Below, one piece after another: positions 1 to 6,887 of a stretch of DNA of 64,000 nt; position 1 is the stretch's first letter, and the number at the start of each line of letters is the position of its first letter. The position numbers were made by a program, and so were the translations under genes. The notes under the pieces were generated by a model. The model was not told the DNA's origin. It did not search any database and saw only the letters and a list, made by a program, of their open reading frames with translations. The stretch comes from a bacterium (GTDB lineage: Bacteria; Zhuqueibacterota; Zhuqueibacteria; Residuimicrobiales; Residuimicrobiaceae): assembly GCA_029565685.1 (NCBI GenBank), contig JAKQNR010000024.1, positions 186,001-250,000 of the forward strand, in the 5' to 3' direction.

Positions 1-120
1 ACTACATTTTTGTTTCATTCGAGTAACAAAATCGGTCGTTCGGCGACAGGGGGTCTTGTTTATTATGTTATTATCTGACCTCACTCGGCCCTGCTCCAAC
101 ATTTAGGCAAATAGTATACC
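1..120. other. window edge without a recognised gene
   Basis: No coding region, tRNA or clear regulatory site is seen here. The stretch lies downstream of the glnS terminator. Any gene to the left starts or ends outside the window. Confidence 0.5.
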
Positions 121-153
121 AAAAAAAAAGGACGTCCAGTGGGACATCCTTTT
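121..153 (-). terminator. intrinsic terminator of glnS
   Basis: On the minus strand a stem pairs positions 141-153 with 126-137 around a three-base loop, with one G-U pair. It is followed by a run of nine T. It lies about 30 bases past the glnS stop and fits a rho-independent terminator. Confidence 0.85.
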
Positions 154-183
154 CGCGTTGAGGGAAAAACCGTAAATTTTTAA

Positions 184-1896
184 TCAGGGTCTTTGCTCCG
201 CCTTTTCGATTTTAGCCCAAGTGTCCCTGAGCGTCACCGTCCGGTTCACTTTAATTTTTTCCGGTGTGGAGTCTTTATCGATGCAGAAATAGCCCAGCCG
301 CTCAAACTGAAACCGGTCCAAAGGGTGCGCGTCCTTCAGCGCAGGCTCGAGATAGCACTGCTCCAGCACCTCGACCGAATTTGGATTCAACGCATCGAGA
401 AAACTCTGACCCTCTTCCAGATCGTTCAGATTTTCCTTAAGGAAAAGATTTTCATACAACCGCACCTCTCCGCAAAGGGCGTGATTGGCGGAGACCCAGT
501 GTATGGTCCCCTTGACCTTGCGATCGCTCTGCGAAGAGCCGCTGCGCGTCTCCGGATCATAGGTGCAGTGTACCTCCACCACCTCCTGAGTGACGGGATC
601 CTTGCGCACTCCGACGCATTTGATGATATAGGCGTAACGCAGCCGCACCTCTCCTCCCGGCTGCAAACGAAAATATTTCTTGGGGGGATCTTCGCGAAAA
701 TCATCCCGTTCGATGTACAGCTCGCGTGAAAAAATGATTTTTCGCACACCCATCGATGGATCTTCTGGGTTGTTGATGGCGGTCATCTCTTCCACTTGGT
801 CCAGTGGATAATTATCGATGATCACCTTGAGCGGCCGAAGAACAGCCATCACCCGACGGGCGGTCTTGTTCAACTCTTCGCGCACGCAATGCTCCAGCAA
901 CGCCAGATCCACCATGCTGTCGCGCTTGGCCACGCCGATGGTTTCGGCGAAATTTCGGATGGCCTGCGGCGGATAACCCCGCCGTCGCAATCCGGAAAGC
1001 GTGGGCATGCGAGGATCATCCCAACCACTCACCCGCCGCTCCTGCACCAGCTGCAGCAGTTTGCGTTTGCTCATCACCGTGTAGCTCAGGTTGAGCCGGG
1101 CAAATTCGACCTGTCGGGGATGATATAATTTCAGCGTGTCTAAAAACCAGTCGTACAACGGCCGATGATCTTCAAACTCCAAGGTGCAGATCGAATGGGT
1201 GATGCCCTCCAGCGAATCGGACAAGCAGTGCGCGTAATCGTACATCGGATAGACGCACCAGGTCGAACCAGTGCGATGGTGTTCTGCGTGCTTGATCCGG
1301 TAGATCACCGGATCGCGCATGTTCAAATTTGGCGAAGCCATATCGATGCGGGCGCGCAGCACCCGTGTTCCATCCGGAAATTCACCGGCGCGCATGCGCT
1401 CAAAGAGATCCAGATTCTCTTCCACGGACCGGTTGCGATACGGGCTTTCTTTGCCGGGCTGCGTCAAAGTGCCGCGGTACTCCCGCATCTCCTCCGCCGA
1501 GAGATCGCAGACATAGGCTTTGCCGAGCCTGATCAGCTCTAGCGCGTACTGATACAGCTGTTCGAAATAATCGGAGGCATAGAACAGTCTGTCCTGCCAA
1601 TCAAATCCTAGCCAGCGGACGTCCTCCATGATGGATTCCACGTATTCGACATCTTCTTTGACCGGATTAGTGTCGTCGAAACGTAGATTGGTCAAGCCGC
1701 CGTATTCATTGGCAATGCCAAAGTTCAGGCAGATCGATTTCGCGTGGCCGATATGCAGATATCCGTTGGGTTCCGGGGGAAAGCGCGTATGCACCTTACG
1801 GTCGCCGAAGCGACCCTCAGCCAAATCCTGATCAATGATGGTGCGGATAAAGTTTGCGGGAAGAGCGACTCCCGTTTTTTCTTTGTTTTCTTCCAT
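184..1896 (-). CDS. glnS: glutaminyl-tRNA synthetase
   Basis: Class I aminoacyl-tRNA synthetase that charges tRNA-Gln with glutamine in the cytoplasm. The 570-residue chain has the HIGH motif at residues 48-51 within [12 protein letters not shown], the LRFDDTNP motif near 71-78 and a VMSKR signature at 274-278. The C-terminal half is the beta-barrel anticodon-binding region of GlnRS, which separates it from GluRS. The ATG start has an AGAGG ribosome site seven bases upstream. It lies just downstream of the tRNA-Gln gene and its terminator, so synthetase and substrate tRNA are neighbours. Its presence implies direct glutaminylation rather than sole reliance on the GatCAB transamidation route. 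Length and motifs are normal for the family. Confidence 0.97.
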   Translation of the reverse strand: MEENKEKTGVALPANFIRTIIDQDLAEGRFGDRKVHTRFPPEPNGYLHIGHAKSICLNFGIANEYGGLTNLRFDDTNPVKEDVEYVESIMEDVRWLGFDWQDRLFYASDYFEQLYQYALELIRLGKAYVCDLSAEEMREYRGTLTQPGKESPYRNRSVEENLDLFERMRAGEFPDGTRVLRARIDMASPNLNMRDPVIYRIKHAEHHRTGSTWCVYPMYDYAHCLSDSLEGITHSICTLEFEDHRPLYDWFLDTLKLYHPRQVEFARLNLSYTVMSKRKLLQLVQERRVSGWDDPRMPTLSGLRRRGYPPQAIRNFAETIGVAKRDSMVDLALLEHCVREELNKTARRVMAVLRPLKVIIDNYPLDQVEEMTAINNPEDPSMGVRKIIFSRELYIERDDFREDPPKKYFRLQPGGEVRLRYAYIIKCVGVRKDPVTQEVVEVHCTYDPETRSGSSQSDRKVKGTIHWVSANHALCGEVRLYENLFLKENLNDLEEGQSFLDALNPNSVEVLEQCYLEPALKDAHPLDRFQFERLGYFCIDKDSTPEKIKVNRTVTLRDTWAKIEKAEQRP

Positions 1897-1947
1897 GACA
1901 ACCTCTAAATTCTAAAAAGCGCTTGGCGTCTGTGGTCAGCATAAAAA

Positions 1948-1984
1948 ATAAAAAAACCGGTCATCAATGCCTGACGACCGGTTT
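1948..1984 (-). terminator. terminator after tRNA-Gln
   Basis: A 13-base-pair stem (1972-1984 with 1954-1966, one G-U pair) with a five-base loop is followed on the minus strand by a T-rich tract. It sits a few bases past the 3' end of tRNA-Gln and before glnS, so the tRNA/gltX transcript probably ends here. Confidence 0.85.
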
Positions 1985-1990
1985 CTTCCG

Positions 1991-2061
1991 CTGGGGAGCA
2001 GGGACTCGAACCCCGGTACCATGATCCAGAGTCATGTGTCCTGCCACTGGACGACTCCCCA
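1991..2061 (-). tRNA. tRNA-Gln (anticodon CUG)
   Basis: Cloverleaf read on the minus strand: acceptor arms TGGGGAG/CTCCCCA, D stem GTCC/GGAC, anticodon stem CATGA/TCATG around loop CTCTGGA (anticodon CTG), and a T arm with TTCGAGT. The discriminator base is G, as expected for GlnRS recognition, and CCA is not encoded. The gene starts five bases after the gltX stop, so it is very likely part of the gltX transcript. Confidence 0.93.
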
Positions 2062-2066
2062 GGATA

Positions 2067-3575
2067 TTACTGCAACAACGGTATGCGCGCCGCGGCGTTC
2101 TGCAAACGCCGCACGACCGTCTCTTTACCGAGCAGAGCAAGGAGGTCAAACAAACCCGGTCCCACCCCTACGCCGGTCACGGCCAGGCGGACCGGATGGA
2201 TCAGTTTTGTCGCGGCAACGCTATTGTTTTCGGCGACTTGACGTAAAACCGTTTCGATCGCACTGCTGGTAAACACATCTAATTTAGAAATTTCTGCAGA
2301 AAATTCAAGAATTATTTTTGCACTGTCCGCCTCCCAGCGTTTCCTTACGACAGCCGGATCGTAAACATCAGGGTCGTGGAAAAAATAAGCGCCGATTTTC
2401 AGCACATCGCGGCTAAAGTAAAGCCGTTCTTGCAGCAAAGCCACAACCTGCTCCAGGTAAGCCTCGCTCACCGGCACAGATTGCATTACGGCCTCCCGGT
2501 TTTCCAATGCCAATGAAGCCGGGCTGCGTCGCATGATGTGTTCTTTGTTCAACCAATTCAATTTTTTCAGATCAAATATGGCGGCGCTTTTGTTGACGCG
2601 CTCCAGAGAGAACTGCTCAATCAGCTCTCCCACCGTGAACACCTGGCGATCATCGCCTTCGCCGGGATTCCAGCCGAGCAAAGCGATGTAATTGAGAAGG
2701 GCGGCGGGTTCATATCCTTTTTTAATATAAGAAGCCACGTCCGGATCGACCTTGCCGGCGGGCAGATCGTCCAGGGACTGAATGTCCCGTTTGCTCATCT
2801 TGGTGCCGTCCGGATTAAAGATGAGCGGCAGGTGCGCCAGAGCCGGCGGCTGCCAAGCGAAATATTCGTACAACAGCAGATGCTTGGGCACCGAGCTGAG
2901 CCACTCTTCTCCACGGATCACATGGCTGATCTCCATCAGATGATCATCCACCACGTTGGCCAGATGATAGGTGGGATAGCCATCCGACTTGAGCAGAACC
3001 TGGTCATCCACTTCGCGGCTGTCGAACGTTACCGATCCGCGAACGATATCATTGACTATAAACTTGCGTTCCGGCGGCACCAGCAGACGGACGACGTAGG
3101 GTTGTTTTTGCGCCAGCGCTTCATTCACCTGCTCAGCCGTCATGGTCAGGCTGTTGCGCATTTGCATGCGTCGGCTTGCGTTGTACTTGGCGTGAAAATC
3201 ACCCTGCTGTTTCGCCTGCTGACGCATCGCCTCCAGCTCTTCGGAGGTGTCGAAAGCGTAATAAGCGTGTCCCTGCTGCAGAAGGAGTGCAGCGTATTTT
3301 TGATAGATCTCTGTGCGCTGCGACTGAAAGTAGGGACCGTATGGTCCCCCCTGTTCCGGCCCTTCGTCCGGTTCGATCCCCGCCCAGCGCAACGCGCTTT
3401 GCAGGTTCTCCGTGGCGCCCGGTACAAAGCGCTCGCGATCCGTATCCTCGATGCGCAAAATAAAAACGCCCTGATGATGGCGGGCGAAAAGAAAATTGTA
3501 CAGCGCGGTGCGCAATCCGCCGATATGGAAAAATCCCGTGGGACTGGGTGCAAAACGTACTCGGACCTGATTCAC
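2067..3575 (-). CDS. gltX: glutamyl-tRNA synthetase
   Basis: Charges tRNA-Glu with glutamate. The protein has APSPTG and the HIGG form of the HIGH motif at residues 17-20, and KMSKR at 259-263 in the GTKMSKRD context typical of bacterial GluRS. The reading frame stays open about 28 codons further upstream, but the GTG at 3575 is preferred. A GCGAGGAA ribosome site lies about five bases before it, and the protein then begins directly with the first strand of the Rossmann fold, giving 502 residues, the usual length. It sits between tRNA-Ser(GCU) and tRNA-Gln, and all probably share the promoter at 3899-3927. Whether the enzyme is discriminating for tRNA-Glu cannot be told by eye, but the nearby GlnRS makes that likely. 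Confidence 0.96.
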   Translation of the reverse strand: MNQVRVRFAPSPTGFFHIGGLRTALYNFLFARHHQGVFILRIEDTDRERFVPGATENLQSALRWAGIEPDEGPEQGGPYGPYFQSQRTEIYQKYAALLLQQGHAYYAFDTSEELEAMRQQAKQQGDFHAKYNASRRMQMRNSLTMTAEQVNEALAQKQPYVVRLLVPPERKFIVNDIVRGSVTFDSREVDDQVLLKSDGYPTYHLANVVDDHLMEISHVIRGEEWLSSVPKHLLLYEYFAWQPPALAHLPLIFNPDGTKMSKRDIQSLDDLPAGKVDPDVASYIKKGYEPAALLNYIALLGWNPGEGDDRQVFTVGELIEQFSLERVNKSAAIFDLKKLNWLNKEHIMRRSPASLALENREAVMQSVPVSEAYLEQVVALLQERLYFSRDVLKIGAYFFHDPDVYDPAVVRKRWEADSAKIILEFSAEISKLDVFTSSAIETVLRQVAENNSVAATKLIHPVRLAVTGVGVGPGLFDLLALLGKETVVRRLQNAAARIPLLQ

Positions 3576-3612
3576 AAAAATTCCTCGCTCTAAAAAACTC
3601 CAATAAATAATG

Positions 3613-3673
3613 CAGGGGCGGCACGGCTGTAATCCCGAGAAAGATGCTTCGGCGTACAACCGTATCGCCCCTG
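3613..3673 (-). other. long imperfect hairpin ahead of gltX
   Basis: CAGGGGCG (3613-3620) pairs perfectly with 3666-3673, and the stem continues with ACGG/CCGT and TGT/ACA segments broken by two small internal loops. It lies between tRNA-Ser(GCU) and the gltX start, about 38 bases upstream of the GTG. There is no long T-run directly after the stem. It could be a processing signal between tRNA and mRNA, an attenuator or a weak terminator. No T-box specifier or T-box sequence is recognisable. Confidence 0.5.
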
Positions 3674-3679
3674 TATGGG

Positions 3680-3768
3680 CGGAGAGGCAGGGATTCGAAC
3701 CCTGGGTAGGGGTTACCCCCTACAACGGCTTAGCAGGCCGCCCCGTTCAGCCACTCCGGCACCTCTCC
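3680..3768 (-). tRNA. tRNA-Ser (anticodon GCU)
   Basis: Class II tRNA with acceptor arms GGAGAGG/CCTCTCC, anticodon loop CTGCTAA (anticodon GCT, reading AGC/AGU), a long variable arm (TAGGGG/CCCCTA stem) and a T loop TTCGAAT. The discriminator is G and CCA is not encoded. It follows tRNA-Ser(UGA) by about 36 bases and precedes gltX. Confidence 0.95.
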
Positions 3769-3804
3769 GAAAATATGTCTTCGCCGGGAATCGACCTCAT
3801 GAAG

Positions 3805-3888
3805 CGGAGGGAGGGGGATTCGAACCCCCAAGGGCTTGCGCCCGGCGGTTTTCAAGACCGCTGCCTTGCCTGTTAGGTCTATCCCTCC
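3805..3888 (-). tRNA. tRNA-Ser (anticodon UGA)
   Basis: Class II tRNA with acceptor arms GGAGGGA/TCCCTCC, anticodon stem GCGGT/ACCGC around CTTGAAA (anticodon TGA, reading UCN codons), a GGGCGCAAGCCC variable arm and a T arm with five G-C pairs. The discriminator is G and CCA is not encoded. It is the first gene after the promoter at 3899-3927. Confidence 0.95.
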
Positions 3889-3898
3889 CCGGAACTGA

Positions 3899-3927
3899 AA
3901 TTTACTGATTATTTATCAGACAGTCAA
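3899..3927 (-). promoter_or_regulatory. sigma-70-type promoter for the tRNA-Ser/gltX unit
   Basis: Minus-strand TTGACT (3922-3927) is separated by exactly 17 bases from TAAATT (3899-3904), about ten bases before the mature 5' end of tRNA-Ser(UGA). Position and spacing fit a housekeeping promoter driving the two serine tRNAs and probably gltX and tRNA-Gln. Confidence 0.75.
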
Positions 3928-3963
3928 ACGTTTTTTAATCCGCTTTAACGGTCCGGACCCGAC

Positions 3964-5052
3964 TCAGCCCTTGCGCACAAACCGCTTGCCCGCCAATTGC
4001 AGCACCAGGCCGCGCAGTTCCAGCTGCAATAGAACGGGCAGCACTTTGGCGGTGGACAGAGCAGCGCTGGACGCCAGCGCATCGATGTGCTGCGGTTCCG
4101 TGGTCAGCAGAGCGAGCAGCCGCTCCTCCTCTTGCGATAGCAGCAGAGAGGCGGTTTTGGCCTCTGCGACCGCGTCGCATCCCGGCAACTCTTCCAAAAT
4201 ATCCTCCACGCAGGTCACCAGCTTGGCCCCCTGCTGGATCAGGCGGTTGCAGCCAAGGCTTTTGGCATTGTTGATATTGCCGGGCAGCGCAAGGACTTCG
4301 CGGTTGGACTCTAGAGCATAGTCTGCAGTGATGAGCGCACCGCTGCCCTGACCCGCTTCGATCACCAGCGTGGCCAGCGACAGACCGGCGATGATCCGGT
4401 TGCGGCGGGGAAAATAAGAGGCCTCTGGCTTGGTGGCCATGGGATATTCCGAGACCAGGGCGCCGCGCTCCGCAATCTCCTGCGCCAGCCCGAGGTTCTC
4501 CTCCGGATAGATTACGTCCACGCCGCTGGCCAGAACAGCGATGGTGCTGCCGCCGGTCGTCAGCGCGGCTCGATGCGCAAAGGTATCCACTCCTCGCGCC
4601 AGTCCGCTGACCACACAAAACCCGGCCACGGTCAAATCGCGGCCGAACTGCTCCGCCATCAACCGGCCATATACTGAGGGGTTGCGCGTTCCCACCACCG
4701 CCACCTGCTTCTGGGACAAACACGACAGGGAGCCTTGAACGAACAATACCACCGGCGGGTCGTTGATGGTCTTGAGCCATTCGGGATAATCTGCATCCCA
4801 AAAGGTGAGCAATTGAGTGTGATGCGCTTGCACTCTCTTGAGCTGGTCTTCGGCAAACCCCTCAGCCGCGCTCTGCTTGATATGGCCGGCTAAAACCTGA
4901 TCGATGCCGTCGACTTGCGACAGTTCGCGGACAGACGCTCTGAGAACCTGGCCGGCGGTTTGAAAACGGGCCAACAACTTGCGCATGCGCCAGGAGCCGA
5001 TCCCGGGAACGTGCCACAGCTGCAACAGCGCCTGAAGCTCAGCGGGCGACAT
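3964..5052 (-). CDS. dprA: DNA-processing protein DprA
   Basis: Single-strand-DNA-binding protein that protects incoming DNA and loads RecA during natural transformation. The 362-residue chain begins with a helix-hairpin-helix/SAM-like region (about 10-60). The Rossmann-like DprA domain follows, with VVGTRNPSVYG at 119-129, SGLARGVD at 149-156 and FPRRNRIIAGLS at 214-225. A winged-helix C-terminal domain (about 295-362) ends the protein. The order is the usual one for the family. It follows obgE by 12 bases and is probably co-transcribed with it. The ComEA-like protein at 30906-31316 could belong to the same uptake function, although dprA also occurs in species not known to be competent. Confidence 0.95.
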   Translation of the reverse strand: MSPAELQALLQLWHVPGIGSWRMRKLLARFQTAGQVLRASVRELSQVDGIDQVLAGHIKQSAAEGFAEDQLKRVQAHHTQLLTFWDADYPEWLKTINDPPVVLFVQGSLSCLSQKQVAVVGTRNPSVYGRLMAEQFGRDLTVAGFCVVSGLARGVDTFAHRAALTTGGSTIAVLASGVDVIYPEENLGLAQEIAERGALVSEYPMATKPEASYFPRRNRIIAGLSLATLVIEAGQGSGALITADYALESNREVLALPGNINNAKSLGCNRLIQQGAKLVTCVEDILEELPGCDAVAEAKTASLLLSQEEERLLALLTTEPQHIDALASSAALSTAKVLPVLLQLELRGLVLQLAGKRFVRKG

Positions 5053-5064
5053 ACTCTTCTCCGA

Positions 5065-6042
5065 TTAAGATGTCTTTTGCAGCCTCTCCCACAAAATCCG
5101 TACCAGTTCATCCAAATGAAGACCAGCCACCGCGGAGATGACCACATGGGGATCTCCACGGGACAAGCGGGGTGGACGAAACCGTTTGGTCAGCAGGTCT
5201 TTTTTAGTGAACACAATCACTCTTGGTTTTTTCTGCAACTCTTTTTTATAGGCAGCCAGCTCATTCAGCAGCATCTTGAAATCCCCCCGAGGATCTTCAG
5301 AGGTCGCTTCGATCAAAATGGCCAGCACGCGTGTCCGTTCGATATGGCGAAGGAACTGGATGCCCAGCCCGCGGCCGGTATGAGCGCCTTCGATCAATCC
5401 GGGGATATCGGCCACGACAAAAGACCGGCCGTCTTGATACTGAACGATGCCGAGGTTCGGCTGTAAGGTGGTGAAGGCATAGTCTGCGATCTTGGGCCGT
5501 GCGGCGGAGATGCAGGACAACAGCGTTGATTTGCCGGCATTCGGCAATCCCACTAAACCCACATCCGCCAGCAGCTTGAGCTCCAACGTCAGCGTCCTCT
5601 CCTCGCCTTCTTGACCATCTTCATACTGACGCGGCGTGCGATTGGTGGAAGAGGTGAAGCGAGCGTTACCCCGGCCGCCGCGGCCGCCTCTGGCTACTAC
5701 CGCCGTTTGGCCGGCGCGGGTCAGATCCACCAGAATCTCTTCGGACTCTTTGTCCAAAATCAGCGTGCCGACCGGCAGATGCAGGGTGAGAGATTGCCCG
5801 CTTTTACCGGTTTTAAGATCGCCCTGCCCATGGCGGCCGTTCTGGGCGCTGTATTTGTTTTTATATTTGAAATCCAGCAAGGTGCGCACATGTTCATCGG
5901 CCACCACCACCACGTCGCCGCCATGGCCGCCGTCGCCGCCGGCCGGTCCTCCCTTGGGCACATATTTTTCCCTACGAAAGGCGATGCAGCCCGAACCGCC
6001 GTTGCCCGCCTTTACATGAATCTCTGCACGATCGATGAACAT
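5065..6042 (-). CDS. obgE: Obg GTPase
   Basis: Ribosome-associated GTPase involved in 50S maturation and stress control. The glycine-rich Obg fold spans residues 1-158, with the GGPAGGDGGHGGDV segment near 31-44. The G domain has G1 GLPNAGKS (165-172), G3 DIPG (212-215), a G4 that reads TKKD (279-282) instead of the usual NKxD, and G5 SAVAG near 293. The protein ends soon after the G domain and lacks the variable OCT tail of some Obg proteins. The start is the only sensible ATG, but no good ribosome site is visible, and the STAS gene's terminator is only about 20 bases upstream. Expression may need read-through or a promoter hidden in the STAS gene. Confidence 0.95.
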   Translation of the reverse strand: MFIDRAEIHVKAGNGGSGCIAFRREKYVPKGGPAGGDGGHGGDVVVVADEHVRTLLDFKYKNKYSAQNGRHGQGDLKTGKSGQSLTLHLPVGTLILDKESEEILVDLTRAGQTAVVARGGRGGRGNARFTSSTNRTPRQYEDGQEGEERTLTLELKLLADVGLVGLPNAGKSTLLSCISAARPKIADYAFTTLQPNLGIVQYQDGRSFVVADIPGLIEGAHTGRGLGIQFLRHIERTRVLAILIEATSEDPRGDFKMLLNELAAYKKELQKKPRVIVFTKKDLLTKRFRPPRLSRGDPHVVISAVAGLHLDELVRILWERLQKTS

Positions 6043-6061
6043 GATGATTTTTTTCTATTCA

Positions 6062-6104
6062 ATAAAAAAAGGCCATGGCAACTTCTTGTGATCTACCATG
6101 GCCC
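6062..6104 (-). terminator. terminator of the STAS gene
   Basis: On the minus strand GGGCCATGG pairs with CCATGGCC around a loop of about 17 bases and is followed by TTTTTTT. It lies between the STAS gene stop (6126) and the obgE start (6042). Confidence 0.8.
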
Positions 6105-6125
6105 GTGTTTTCACAAAGGAACCGG

Positions 6126-6791
6126 TTATCCTTTTGTCGAGAACCGCAGCCGTTTCCGTTTTGAATCCAGATCCAATTGCTTGAGCAGTTTTCGCAGGGC
6201 AAACCACCCCGGCTTTTCATAGCCATAGGCGGAAGAGTTTAAAGTTTTGAGTATCTGGATGGTGCCCGCCTCTGGATCTTCCCGGATGATCTTTTGCACC
6301 TTGTCCTGCAGGGTTTCGACTGTTTTATTCGCCGCTGCTTTTTTGCTGATCGGGTCAGACGTCGGCTGCGCCGGCAAGGATTTGTATTCGTTTTCAGAGA
6401 CCGGCGCGGCGATTTCATAGCCTTTAGCAGCCAGGGTTTTCTCAAAATCCTTGACCGCTTCGTCAATCGTTTCGAACGCTTTGAGAATGAAATGAAATTC
6501 CAAAAGCTCAAACACTTCGTACACTTCGGGTATCATGCGCACCAGCTTCAAGTCGCCGCCCTTTTCCCGAATGCCTTTGATCTCGCTGATAAAAATTCCC
6601 CAGCCGGCGGAACTGACATAATCCACATTTCCCAGATCGATGATGATGTTGTAGGAACCGGCCTTGAGCAACGTATTCAATGCATGCTCCAACTCGGACG
6701 ACGTGGTGGTGTCGATGTACCCGCCCACTTTGATAATCGAGATGCTGTTACGATACCCTGCCTTTTCAACAGAAAGTTGAATGCCTTCCAT
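6126..6791 (-). CDS. STAS-domain anti-sigma-factor antagonist with a C-terminal winged-helix-like module
   Basis: Likely partner-switching protein of the SpoIIAA/RsbV kind, which binds an RsbW-like kinase when unphosphorylated. The STAS fold covers residues 1-120. The segment VSSAGWG aligns with the phosphoserine loop of SpoIIAA, making Ser61 the probable phosphorylation site. After a Lys/Ala/Ser-rich linker, residues 167-217 form a second domain. This domain aligns without gaps to residues 744-794 of the neighbouring phosphatase fusion, with 14 identities by eye (II, PE, G, YG and spaced leucines). The ATG at 6791 has GGAG eight bases upstream. The open frame extends further upstream, but that part overlaps the promoter at 6832-6860. 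The gene has its own promoter and terminator, so it is expressed separately from the fusion gene. The role of the C-terminal module is inference. Confidence 0.85.
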   Translation of the reverse strand: MEGIQLSVEKAGYRNSISIIKVGGYIDTTTSSELEHALNTLLKAGSYNIIIDLGNVDYVSSAGWGIFISEIKGIREKGGDLKLVRMIPEVYEVFELLEFHFILKAFETIDEAVKDFEKTLAAKGYEIAAPVSENEYKSLPAQPTSDPISKKAAANKTVETLQDKVQKIIREDPEAGTIQILKTLNSSAYGYEKPGWFALRKLLKQLDLDSKRKRLRFSTKG

Positions 6792-6831
6792 GTCGGTCTC
6801 CAAATGGGAAATGGCCTGCACTACGAAATAA

Positions 6832-6860
6832 AATATAGCGGATAATCCCCTAAATGTCAA
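6832..6860 (-). promoter_or_regulatory. near-consensus sigma-70 promoter of the STAS gene
   Basis: TTGACA (6855-6860) and TATATT (6832-6837) on the minus strand are separated by exactly 17 bases. Transcription would start near 6825, about 34 bases before the ATG. It begins 27 bases after the stop of the phosphatase fusion gene and is among the best promoter matches in the window. Confidence 0.8.
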
Positions 6861-6887
6861 TAAAAAACATTGCCTCAGGACGCCGGT

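Noticed and set aside
2538-3593. 351-codon plus-strand frame
   Set aside because: Antisense to gltX, which is clearly the real gene.
3613-3673. T-box riboswitch for gltX
   Set aside because: No T-box sequence, specifier loop or antiterminator was found. T-boxes are mainly Gram-positive elements.
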